A DNA stretch of 64,000 nt from Henriciella sp. (GTDB lineage: Bacteria > Pseudomonadota > Alphaproteobacteria > Caulobacterales > Hyphomonadaceae). Position 1 is the first letter of the stretch; the number at the start of each line of letters is the position of its first letter. The position numbers and the translations under genes are program-made. Positions 34,641 through 42,507 of this stretch are shown here, piece by piece. The notes below the pieces were generated by a model. That model searched no databases. It was not told the origin of the DNA and saw nothing but the letters and a program-made list of their open reading frames with translations. The stretch is taken from assembly GCA_017642885.1 (NCBI GenBank), contig JAEPOM010000008.1, forward strand, positions 93,716 through 157,715, written 5' to 3'.

Positions 34641-36680
34641 CTACCCAATCTCTGAGGTGTGTTGCACTGGGATATGGCACCGTGCTGTCGTGCCAGCGCC
34701 AGGCGTCGAGATTAGCTCAAACGAGCCGCCCAACTCGTCCAGAGCATCTTGAACGATTGAGAGCCCCAGGCCGGATCCATTAGATTGTGCGCCGCTAACA
34801 CCGCACTGCATAACCTGTTCGATTTGCTGGCGCGACAGGCCTGGACCCGTATCACTAACTTCAATTGTGACAGCGCCGTTGCTCTTCTCAGCGGACACAG
34901 TCACCGCGCCATCAGATGTGTAGCGAATAGCGTTGGCAACAAGATTGCTGACAGCGCGCATCAGCAAAACAGGGTCTGCGGAAATCGTATCATCAAGGTC
35001 GAGGTGGCGATTCAGATCGATGCCCTTGGCGGCGGCCTCGCTAACGAACATCGCGACCACGGCATCCAGTACCAACGTAATCGGCGTTTCATTTTCTTGG
35101 TCTTGTGAGCCTGCAGCTCGTTTCGCGGCCGGCAAGTTTTCGTTTGCGAGGGCCTGCAGATACTCAAACGCTTCTGATAAAGGTTTCCGCGCTGCGCTGT
35201 CTGCTGGCAGGTTTTCATTCAACGCCGCCTTCAATGAGCTGAGTGGTTGCAGAATGTCATGGCTCACAGATTGTAGACGATTGCGGTAGTCAAACGCCCT
35301 TAACCGAGCCCGTTCATAAGCAGTTTGGCTGTCCCGTAATGCCTCGTTCAATCGAAGCTTTTCGCGGGTCGCTCGAAGATCCGCCACCAGTGCGGCGTCT
35401 CGCTCATATCGGATCGCAGCGACATTCTGAGCAATTGCGATGGCGAAGGCGATGGTCTCGATCGTCACCAAAATGCGCATCGTGCCGGGAATTCCACCCT
35501 GCTGAAATCCAAATGTATCGATGAAGACTGTAAAGGCCGCAGCCATGGTCAAGAGCACAGCGCTCGCTGTAAAGATCGTCCCCCCCTTTTCATTGTTGGC
35601 GACGGCCCAGATTCCAACCACAGCGTAGAGCGCAACGCTCGAAACGCGTGCTGAAAAAGACATCACGACAATGCTGTCGCGCGGAAAGATCCCGAACAGC
35701 AGATGCAAAATTGAGACAAGAAAGATGAAGTTGATCGCACCGATCATGATTCGATCGATGATGGGGGCATTGGGTTTTAGATCGAAGATATTACGGCTGA
35801 GAAGCAGAAGTCCTGCATAATTCCAGAGATAGACCGCGTCCGTGAGATGCGCTGTGACCTGGTTTTTTGTCGGCACCAGGAATTGATCAATATAGCCCTC
35901 AACCGACCAGACCGATAACAGGCTAACGGTTAGAAAGACGCCGAGACTGACACTCAGCCGCCATCCCGTCAGAGACCATGTCAGGATAGTGAGAAAGAAC
36001 GCCGCCAGCATGAAGCCATAGAACAGCGCCGACCAAACGAGTTCATACTTGTCGGCCAGCTCAAAGCTACTGGGCGCCGCCACGCGGATCGGCAGCATCG
36101 AAATGTAGAGCCCTTCATAGTGAACATAGAGTTCTGTTTGTTCACCGGGCTGCAAAACCACATCCGCGACCAGGATGCGGTGATTAACGGGTCTGTTCGA
36201 GAAGGGGGCGTCGTAGGAATAATCGAGAAACTGATTGACCGTTCGCCCCCCATCGGGGGTGAGGTAAAGCTTCATCCACTTGAAGGCGACCCGTCGGGTG
36301 TCCACTCGAACGGTGATTGGTTCGTTTTTGATGTTGTGCAATTTCACGCGCAGCCAGGCTGGATCAGCGAGAGAGCCAAAACTGACATACCGGGTCTGCA
36401 GTTTCTGCCAGTCATCGCTCCCGCTAACGTCCAGGATGGTTGCGTCTGCGTCGGCCGGGTACAGCGCTTCACCATATTCTCCCAGGAAGGCGCTGGAGAA
36501 CCCTTCCAATGGTAATGTGATGACGCCATCATTTGGCGGAATGACGCCCTCGCGCGTTGATAAAAGCGAGCAGATGAATAGCGAAATCACAGTCACCAGG
36601 ACCAGCGTCACCGGGACTCTAAAAACGGGCGCGCGAAAGTCAGACCATGACCGGGGCAAAAAAAGTAGACGCTCTACCAT
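34641..36680 (-). CDS. 7TMR-DISM sensor histidine kinase
   Basis: 679 aa. After one N-terminal membrane helix comes a 7TMR-DISM extracellular jelly-roll domain (about 60-185), seven membrane helices (about 195-400), a coiled coil (about 410-470), a dimerisation helix with phospho-acceptor His in VSHDILQPLSSLKAAL, and an HATPase domain with N box LVSNLVANAIRYT, G1 SDTGPGLS and G2 SGLGLSIV. The HD(I/L)xQPL version of the H box marks the group of kinases that pair with NarL/LuxR response regulators. It lies 64 bp after the response regulator gene. By family, carbohydrate or small molecules may be sensed outside; the ligand is unknown. Confidence 0.92.
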   Translation of the reverse strand: MVERLLFLPRSWSDFRAPVFRVPVTLVLVTVISLFICSLLSTREGVIPPNDGVITLPLEGFSSAFLGEYGEALYPADADATILDVSGSDDWQKLQTRYVSFGSLADPAWLRVKLHNIKNEPITVRVDTRRVAFKWMKLYLTPDGGRTVNQFLDYSYDAPFSNRPVNHRILVADVVLQPGEQTELYVHYEGLYISMLPIRVAAPSSFELADKYELVWSALFYGFMLAAFFLTILTWSLTGWRLSVSLGVFLTVSLLSVWSVEGYIDQFLVPTKNQVTAHLTDAVYLWNYAGLLLLSRNIFDLKPNAPIIDRIMIGAINFIFLVSILHLLFGIFPRDSIVVMSFSARVSSVALYAVVGIWAVANNEKGGTIFTASAVLLTMAAAFTVFIDTFGFQQGGIPGTMRILVTIETIAFAIAIAQNVAAIRYERDAALVADLRATREKLRLNEALRDSQTAYERARLRAFDYRNRLQSVSHDILQPLSSLKAALNENLPADSAARKPLSEAFEYLQALANENLPAAKRAAGSQDQENETPITLVLDAVVAMFVSEAAAKGIDLNRHLDLDDTISADPVLLMRAVSNLVANAIRYTSDGAVTVSAEKSNGAVTIEVSDTGPGLSRQQIEQVMQCGVSGAQSNGSGLGLSIVQDALDELGGSFELISTPGAGTTARCHIPVQHTSEIG

Positions 36681-36744
36681 GCTGCAATCTGATCAAAGCG
36701 CGAGCAAGCTGTCATGGGGGAGGATACCCAATTTTGCAATTCAA

Positions 36745-37380
36745 TCACAATTGAGTCTGCTCTGCGATCAGGCCTTCCCTGAGCGCATAAGCGATGAGTT
36801 CTGCGAGCGAGCTGACGCCGACTTTTTCCATCAGACTCGCACGATGCTTTTCGACCGTGCGCGGGCTAATGCTCAAGCGTTCGCCAATACCCGAATTTTG
36901 ATACCCCATTGCGATTAAGGACAGCACTTCACGCTCTCGGCTTGTCAGCGCCGTCTTGCCTGTTGTTTCTTCCAGGATGGTGAGAGCATCTCGCGCGAAA
37001 TAGCGGCCACCTTGCAGCAGAGTTTCGAAACAAGTTTTCATCTCAGTTGGACAACACGATTTGAGCAGAATGCCCTCAACTTCAGCGTCGAGCCAGCTGG
37101 CGAGGACACCGGCTGACGTGAACCCGGTCAAGAGAACGACTGACGTCTGTTTGCTCCAGCGCCGAGCTTCCGCCAGTACTTCGATGCCCTTTGCGTGGGG
37201 CATTGCCGAATCCAGGACAAGCAGGTCCGGCTGGTGCTGTTTGACCGCGCTGATCGCGCTCAAACCATCGGCAACTTCCGCCGCGATGGTGATCTGACCG
37301 ATCTCAGCCAGCACATTCTTCACGCCTTCACGAACGATAGCATGATCGTCAGCAAGAACTGCACGATAAGCACTCGTCAT
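36745..37380 (-). CDS. NarL/LuxR family response regulator
   Basis: 211 aa from ATG 37380, the usual NarL length; the ORF track's 249 aa adds a leader with no homology that runs into the palindrome at 37478. Receiver domain: VLADDHAIVREGVKNVL with the acidic pair, phosphorylation Asp in LLVLDSAMPHA, Lys in GILLKSC. Output domain: LTSREREVLSLIAMGYQNSGIGERLSISPRTVEKHRASLMEKV, a LuxR helix-turn-helix. It precedes the histidine kinase and surely forms a pair with it. Likely targets include its own promoter and the divergent repeat-protein gene. Confidence 0.93.
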   Translation of the reverse strand: MTSAYRAVLADDHAIVREGVKNVLAEIGQITIAAEVADGLSAISAVKQHQPDLLVLDSAMPHAKGIEVLAEARRWSKQTSVVLLTGFTSAGVLASWLDAEVEGILLKSCCPTEMKTCFETLLQGGRYFARDALTILEETTGKTALTSREREVLSLIAMGYQNSGIGERLSISPRTVEKHRASLMEKVGVSSLAELIAYALREGLIAEQTQL

Positions 37381-37477
37381 CGCCACAATAACCTCATCCC
37401 TCTTCAAATCACGATTGCAGGTTTCTCTTGAGAAAACAACAGAATACGATTTCTGAAATGATCGGCGGCAGCAAAAT

Positions 37478-37493
37478 TGGGTAGTGCTACCCA
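37478..37493. promoter_or_regulatory. Inverted repeat in the divergent promoter region
   Basis: TGGGTAG-TG-CTACCCA, a perfect 7-bp inverted repeat that extends imperfectly into the A/T flanks (AAATTGGGTAG and CTACCCATTTT). It lies 98 bp upstream of the response regulator start and 70 bp upstream of the repeat protein start, well placed to be a response-regulator operator for both. Partial copies ATTGGGTA occur at 36725 and 34641 (reverse sense). Confidence 0.6.
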
Positions 37494-37562
37494 TTTTGTT
37501 TCCCCCACTTTACCGGCATCGTGTGAGTCTAGAAATGGCTTATTCTGGAGGGTCAGAACGAT

Positions 37563-39794
37563 ATGCGTATGCCGGTATTCCTACTAATCATCTTTAAAGT
37601 GCTAGCTTTGGCTTTTGTCTTTAGCGCCCTGCAAGAACAGTCAGCTTACGCAGATCGCGGCCTGAACGAGACGCCAAGAAGTTCATGGGGTTTTGAATGC
37701 GAAAAGGGACTCGCGCCCGGAACGTACGACGGGAAACGAGCCTGCGTTAAATGCGGTGGTCGAAATCAACCCGCCTGCGAGCCTCGGCGAGTTGGAAAAC
37801 AGTGCACAGCTTCATACACGCAAAAAAATAGCGCCGGCATTTGTGAACCCAGAGGCGGCAACAACCAACCCAAGCTGAAGGGCATCGGCTATGATTGTCG
37901 GCCCGGTTACAATGTCGATTCAAATGGCAAATGCCAAACCTGCGGCGGAGTAGGCCAGGTTGCCTGCGAGTCGACGCGTCCAGGCGATCGCTGCACGGCA
38001 GCTTATACGCAGAAGAATAGCGACGGCATTTGCGAAGCCAGAGGCGGCAATAATCAGCCCAAGCTGAGAGGCATCGGGTATGATTGTCGCCCCGGTTACA
38101 ATGTCGGTTCAAATGGCAAATGCCAAACCTGCGGCGGCGTGGATCAAGTTGCCTGCGAAACTACGCGTCCAGGCGATCGCTGCACGGCAGCTTATACACA
38201 GAAGAATAGCGCCGGCATTTGCGAAGCCAGAGGCGGCGAAGGTCAGCCCATCATGACGGGTATCGGATTTGATTGCCGGCCGGGGTTCAACTGGCAGAGA
38301 AATTCAGACGGCGACAAGTACTGCACGGCGTGCGGTGGCGCCGGCCAGGTAGCTTGCGAAACTACCCGTCCCGGAGAACGATGCACAGCGGCTTACACTC
38401 AGAAAAACAGTGAAGGAATTTGCGAGGCTAGAGGCGGAAATGGACAGCCAACATTGACGGGATTGGGATTCGAATGCCGTCCTGATTTCAATTGGCGGAA
38501 ACACGGAGATGGCGCGAAGCGTTGCGAGCCGTGCGGTGCTCAGGGCCAACCTAAATGTGAAGAGTTTCGTGATGGTCCAAAATGCGGATCAGGTTTGAAG
38601 GTCGATTCCAGACCGGGTCGGAATTATTGCGTGGCTGATGAGCCAGATGAATTCGATTTGGTCTACGAGGCGTCCAAAGACAAGTTGCGCGAGGTTGGCG
38701 ACAATATCTTCGACGCGATTGTTCCGATGGCGTTTGAGATTCACAACGATCAGGACACCCTGGAGGACATAAATGACAATGACGAAGATGCAGCGGGTGA
38801 TCTTGAAGACGACAGCCGCTCATTTTCGGAACTTGTAGACTTTAAGACCTTGTCTGTTGGCGCGACGGCAGAGGCCAACTTCATTATTGGAGTTGGTGTA
38901 GAAGGCGGCGTCGCTTTTGACATCACCGACCAAGAAAAGGCGATGAAATGGTATTCCTCGTTCGCTGTCAGCAATCAACTCGGATATGGCAGCTCATACG
39001 GCGCCGTCCTCGGGATCTGGAACGTGCAAAACAATCAGTTGGGTGCTCCAGTTTCTGAAGGTGGTGCGAAGTCGGTCGGAGTCATTTTCGATGTAAGGAC
39101 GTGGCTCGAATTTGCCGGAAAGAAATCGACGTTTTTAACGGACATAGGAACACAGAGCAGCACAGCTACCCTATTGATCGGTGTCTGGTTTGAACGAGAC
39201 GAAGATGTCACTGAATATGAGGATCTGAAATTCACCGGCTTTACATTATCTCCCGTACTGGGTGTCGGGCAAAATGTTGCCGGGACGACTTACGTAGAGG
39301 CTACGACGTTCCAATCGCGTGCCCCGGTGACGAATGAGACGGAGTTGAACAATCTGTCTTCGTGGAAATTGGCTGGCGGCGGTGACCTTCAGCGGTGCTA
39401 TGGACAATGTTGGGTGGACGGTCTCGGCCGCGAGCGTCCTGACTATTTGCAGACCTATCCGGTTATCGACGATCCAAGTCTGCTCAACGTTTCGACTTCC
39501 GGGACCCGCGCCCGGACGCCCTCCGCGAATTCTTCATCCGATGTTCGGTTGGCTGGTTCCCTTTGGATGTTCGAGGTGCAGGGCAACAAATTCTATCTCA
39601 AAGTCGTTGATGCCGCCTCTGGTAAGATCGTCATCCAGAACGTGAATTCGACAAATCGAGTTACGTATACTCAAACCAGCTCTGGTGAATATGTCGCCAA
39701 TTCTGGCCAACGCCTGTCATTTGAGAGTGCATCAGCGGGCGAATGGATTGCCGCAGACGGTTCGCGAAAGTACCCAATGTCTCGTGTGAACTAG
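37563..39794 (+). CDS. Secreted cysteine-rich tandem-repeat protein
   Basis: 743 aa, not recognised as a named family. GGAGGG precedes the ATG. A signal peptide (to about residue 30, SAYADRG) is followed by four 63-67-residue repeats with six Cys each (C-x2-C, then TRPGDRCTAAYTQKNS, GICEARGG, YDCRPGYN), starting at residues 61, 124, 187 and 254, plus a shorter fifth unit at 321-356. The pattern suggests disulfide-linked EGF-like modules. Residues about 360-620 are acidic then beta-rich (VGATAEANFIIGVGVEGGVAF), and the C-terminus is a beta-rich module (about 650-743). A surface or periplasmic role is inferred; divergence from the two-component genes suggests regulation by them. Confidence 0.82.
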   Translation: MRMPVFLLIIFKVLALAFVFSALQEQSAYADRGLNETPRSSWGFECEKGLAPGTYDGKRACVKCGGRNQPACEPRRVGKQCTASYTQKNSAGICEPRGGNNQPKLKGIGYDCRPGYNVDSNGKCQTCGGVGQVACESTRPGDRCTAAYTQKNSDGICEARGGNNQPKLRGIGYDCRPGYNVGSNGKCQTCGGVDQVACETTRPGDRCTAAYTQKNSAGICEARGGEGQPIMTGIGFDCRPGFNWQRNSDGDKYCTACGGAGQVACETTRPGERCTAAYTQKNSEGICEARGGNGQPTLTGLGFECRPDFNWRKHGDGAKRCEPCGAQGQPKCEEFRDGPKCGSGLKVDSRPGRNYCVADEPDEFDLVYEASKDKLREVGDNIFDAIVPMAFEIHNDQDTLEDINDNDEDAAGDLEDDSRSFSELVDFKTLSVGATAEANFIIGVGVEGGVAFDITDQEKAMKWYSSFAVSNQLGYGSSYGAVLGIWNVQNNQLGAPVSEGGAKSVGVIFDVRTWLEFAGKKSTFLTDIGTQSSTATLLIGVWFERDEDVTEYEDLKFTGFTLSPVLGVGQNVAGTTYVEATTFQSRAPVTNETELNNLSSWKLAGGGDLQRCYGQCWVDGLGRERPDYLQTYPVIDDPSLLNVSTSGTRARTPSANSSSDVRLAGSLWMFEVQGNKFYLKVVDAASGKIVIQNVNSTNRVTYTQTSSGEYVANSGQRLSFESASAGEWIAADGSRKYPMSRVN
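37743..38630 (+). repeat. Tandem repeats of 189-201 bp inside the Cys-rich gene
   Basis: Unit starts at 37743, 37932, 38121, 38322 and 38523 (last one short). Units 2 and 3 are close to identical in DNA (e.g. both share GTCCAGGCGATCGCTGCACG), while units 1, 4 and 5 have drifted. Such identity indicates recent duplication or gene conversion and possible copy-number variation between strains. Confidence 0.88.
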
Positions 39795-39878
39795 GCAAGG
39801 CGCCAGCGAAGCGACGGTATGCTGCAAAAAAACACGCTGACGGGCATATCGCAGCGGAGGCGCCTCTAAGGTCAGAAA

Positions 39879-39906
39879 GGAGATCTGGATATCAATCCAG
39901 GTCTCC
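39879..39906 (+). terminator. Hairpin downstream of the repeat-protein gene
   Basis: GGAGATCTGGA / TCCAGGTCTCC, an 11-bp stem with one G-T pair and a 6-nt loop, followed by TTGCTTGGTGTCTTCCTTG. The T-tract is broken, so termination may be inefficient. It lies 85 bp after the stop codon and 80 bp before the next gene. Confidence 0.6.
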
Positions 39907-39985
39907 TTGCTTGGTGTCTTCCTTGCTTGTTCAGCATCGATCTCATACGCTTCCAATCAAAGCTTGATGTGGAAGGAAGATACAA

Positions 39986-41167
39986 ATGGTTTATGCCCCC
40001 GCAAACAGAGCCATTTATGATGCTGACAGTCACATCATGGAGTTGCCGGACTTCCTGAAAAAGTATGCTGATCCAGATGTTCGAGACGACATTCCGGAAG
40101 TGAACTATTCGGCATCCCTTGTCACCGATGAAGAAGTTGCGGTGATAATGGATCAAGGCGGGCAACATTCCGACGAACATATCGCTGAGCAAATCGCCAT
40201 GGGCGACACGTTGATCTCAAAATCGAAAGAAATTCAGGCGCTGGGGGCTTTCAACGCGAGCGATCGCTCCAAGGCGATGGACTTATTGGGCTTTAAAAAG
40301 CAACTCGTGTTCGCAACCCATTCGGTTGTGCTTCCGTTCCATCCGAGCTCGAAAACCGACCCGAAACTTCGCTACGCTGCGACGCGCGCCCATAATCGCC
40401 ACATGTCTGACTTTTGCGCGGATGACCCGCGACTCATGGGGGTCGGTATTGTCCCGCTCGACACGCCCGAGCTGGCGATCAAGGAACTCGACTTCGCGAT
40501 CGAAAATGGCATGCAGGCCATCTGGGTACCGCATCGCGCGCCGATCGGGTTTGCACCCGGGCACGTGGATCTCGAGCCGTTCTGGGCAAGACTGGCCGAA
40601 GCCGGTGTGCCTTTCGTTCTGCATGTTGGCGGTTCGCCGCTTCAGGCGTTGAAGTCTTGGAGCAATAATGGCCGCGCCGCCGTTCGCGACTGGATGGGGG
40701 GCGGCGAGAACGTTCGAACAAAAGATGCCGCGGTCTTGCACCAGCCGGTAGAAGCGTTCCTCTCAATGATGTTGATCGATGGGCTGTTCGAGCGCCATCC
40801 AAATTTGCGAGGCGCCGCGGTCGAACTTGGCGCAGGCTGGGTACCCGAATTGCTGCGTCGGCTTGATTGGGTCACGCGGGTCTACGGGCGCGTTGACGAA
40901 ACCCTGCGGTTTTCTCGGCGACCGTCAGAGCAAATCACCATGCAAATGGGCTTCACGCCGTTTCCGGTTGAGGATGTCGGTAACTTGATCGAGCAATCAT
41001 CGCCCGACCTGTACCTGTTCTCGTCTGACTATCCTCACGTTGAGGGTGGGCGCGACCCGATCGGAAAGTTTGAAGGCTATCTCACAGAAGCCGATGAGGT
41101 GGTGAAAACCAAGTTTTATACAGAGAACTTCCTTCGGCTTTGGCCGGATGCACGCGTTCACGCTTAG
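39986..41167 (+). CDS. Amidohydrolase family (amidohydrolase_2) protein
   Basis: 393 aa from ATG 39986 with GGAAGG upstream. TIM-barrel metal-dependent hydrolase: metal-site motif YDADSHIMEL at the N-terminus, strand motif FVLHVGGSP, and the catalytic LYLFSSDYPHVEGG near the C-terminus, in the order of the ACMSD/2-amino-3-carboxymuconate decarboxylase-like group. Members decarboxylate or hydrolyse aromatic ring-derived acids; the substrate here cannot be told. It stands alone between the repeat protein and the efflux operon. Confidence 0.83.
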   Translation: MVYAPANRAIYDADSHIMELPDFLKKYADPDVRDDIPEVNYSASLVTDEEVAVIMDQGGQHSDEHIAEQIAMGDTLISKSKEIQALGAFNASDRSKAMDLLGFKKQLVFATHSVVLPFHPSSKTDPKLRYAATRAHNRHMSDFCADDPRLMGVGIVPLDTPELAIKELDFAIENGMQAIWVPHRAPIGFAPGHVDLEPFWARLAEAGVPFVLHVGGSPLQALKSWSNNGRAAVRDWMGGGENVRTKDAAVLHQPVEAFLSMMLIDGLFERHPNLRGAAVELGAGWVPELLRRLDWVTRVYGRVDETLRFSRRPSEQITMQMGFTPFPVEDVGNLIEQSSPDLYLFSSDYPHVEGGRDPIGKFEGYLTEADEVVKTKFYTENFLRLWPDARVHA

Positions 41168-41421
41168 TCTTTGTCCGCTCTCTGTGATGACCAACGCTCG
41201 TTTGTGGTGAGGTTCTCCATCCGATCAGGCGCGGAACGGATTATTCGAACGACATGCTCGACAGAATCGATGCCATGCGTGTTCAGCGCATGAATTCGCA
41301 GGGCCCGCCACCACCAGAGCCGGAATAAGACGCGGCGCGCCTTTTGGAACCCGACAAGCCCCACTCCTAAAAAAACCGCGAGTGTTCCATCGAGGCTCGT
41401 GCTAACACGGGCATAAATCAA
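41164..41421 (-). CDS. Possible small basic membrane protein
   Basis: 85-codon ORF in the otherwise gene-free 268 bp between the amidohydrolase and the efflux operon. It has a hydrophobic stretch LAVFLGVGLVG, a basic aromatic segment RVLFRLWWWRALR and a polar tail (VVRIIRSAPDRMENL). It starts with TTG and has no good ribosome site, and I do not recognise it. It could equally be an untranslated spacer. Confidence 0.25.
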   Translation of the reverse strand: MIYARVSTSLDGTLAVFLGVGLVGFQKARRVLFRLWWWRALRIHALNTHGIDSVEHVVRIIRSAPDRMENLTTNERWSSQRADKD

Positions 41422-41435
41422 CGAGTGGAGTGGTG

Positions 41436-42500
41436 ATGCGGATCAAAATTGCGGCCATTGTAATGGCCACGCTTACCGCGACGGGGTGTTCAGGCAGCAA
41501 TGATGCGAGTTCTGACAACGCACCCAAACCGCGTCCCGCCAAACTGATCGAGGTTCAAGCTTCGTCAAATCAGCGGGATTTGTCGTTTCCTGCCGTCATT
41601 CGGGCCGCGCAATCGGCGGACCTGACATTTCAGGTCGCGGGCGAGATTCGTGAAATCAACGTTCTGGAGGGGGATGAGGTCGAAGCCGGAAAGGTCATCG
41701 CTCGGCTGGACCAACGCGATGCCTTGAACAGATTGGCGCAGGCTAAAGCCGAGTTTGACAATGCCATCACAGAATTTGAACGAGCCGAGCGCCTTGCAGC
41801 ACAAGATGCGATCTCTCGAAGCGTGCTAGAGACGCGCAAAACCCAAAGAGATGTCGCCGACGCCGCTTATCGAACCGCGCAAAAATCGGTCGGTGACACC
41901 GTACTGAAAACCCCGTTTTCGGGATTCATATCGACGGTTTCTGGTCGCCAGTTTCAGAATGTGCAAGCCAAGGAATCGATTGCGGTTCTTCAAAGCGAAG
42001 AAGTTGAGGCGGTGATCAATATACCCGGCACCATCATTGCGAGATTGCCGCAACTCGAACCTGTCGGTGTGCGGGTGAAATTGGATGCGGCTCCAGATGT
42101 GGAGATTGTCGCCAGTTTTAAAGAGGCGTCGGGCGAGGCTGATCCAAATACACAGACCTACGAGGTGAGCTTCTCATTCTTGCCACCCGAAGACCTGTTC
42201 ATCCTGCCGGGCATGACGGCCACGGTTGAATCGTCGTTCCTGTTTAGCGGCGCTCTGGATATTGTCGCGGAGGGAATATCCGTTCCGCTGGCTGCTGTTC
42301 TGGCGGAAGGAGACGAACTGTTCGTATGGGTTGTCGATCTCGAGACCATGACAATCGCCAAGCGGCCCATCGTGGCGCAGTCGGATGCCGGAACGTATAT
42401 GACCGTGACCGAAGGCCTCAGCGGCGGTGAAACCATCATTGGCGCCGGCGTCTCGTTTTTCCATGATGGCATGACGGTCCGCCGTTGGGTTCCGGAGTAG
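41436..42500 (+). CDS. RND efflux periplasmic adaptor (HlyD/MFP lipoprotein)
   Basis: 354 aa from ATG 41436 behind GGAG (the ORF track begins at two earlier GTG codons). The leader ATLTATGC is a lipobox. Order of parts: lipoyl half-motif VAGEIREINVLEGDEVEAGKVIARLD, alpha-hairpin with coiled coil (about 95-150), second lipoyl half VLKTPFSGFISTV, beta-barrel (about 190-260) and membrane-proximal domain. It bridges the inner-membrane pump and the outer-membrane channel encoded immediately downstream (7 nt gap to the pump gene). Confidence 0.93.
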   Translation: MRIKIAAIVMATLTATGCSGSNDASSDNAPKPRPAKLIEVQASSNQRDLSFPAVIRAAQSADLTFQVAGEIREINVLEGDEVEAGKVIARLDQRDALNRLAQAKAEFDNAITEFERAERLAAQDAISRSVLETRKTQRDVADAAYRTAQKSVGDTVLKTPFSGFISTVSGRQFQNVQAKESIAVLQSEEVEAVINIPGTIIARLPQLEPVGVRVKLDAAPDVEIVASFKEASGEADPNTQTYEVSFSFLPPEDLFILPGMTATVESSFLFSGALDIVAEGISVPLAAVLAEGDELFVWVVDLETMTIAKRPIVAQSDAGTYMTVTEGLSGGETIIGAGVSFFHDGMTVRRWVPE

Positions 42501-42507
42501 GTCAACC

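Noticed and set aside
37478-37493. Calling the palindrome a true NarL site
   Set aside because: The heptamers point outward relative to the E. coli NarL 7-2-7 arrangement, so only a generic response-regulator operator is proposed.
37743-38630. CRISPR array from the regular 189-bp repeats
   Set aside because: The repeats are in frame within one protein, far too long, and lack short repeat/unique spacer structure.
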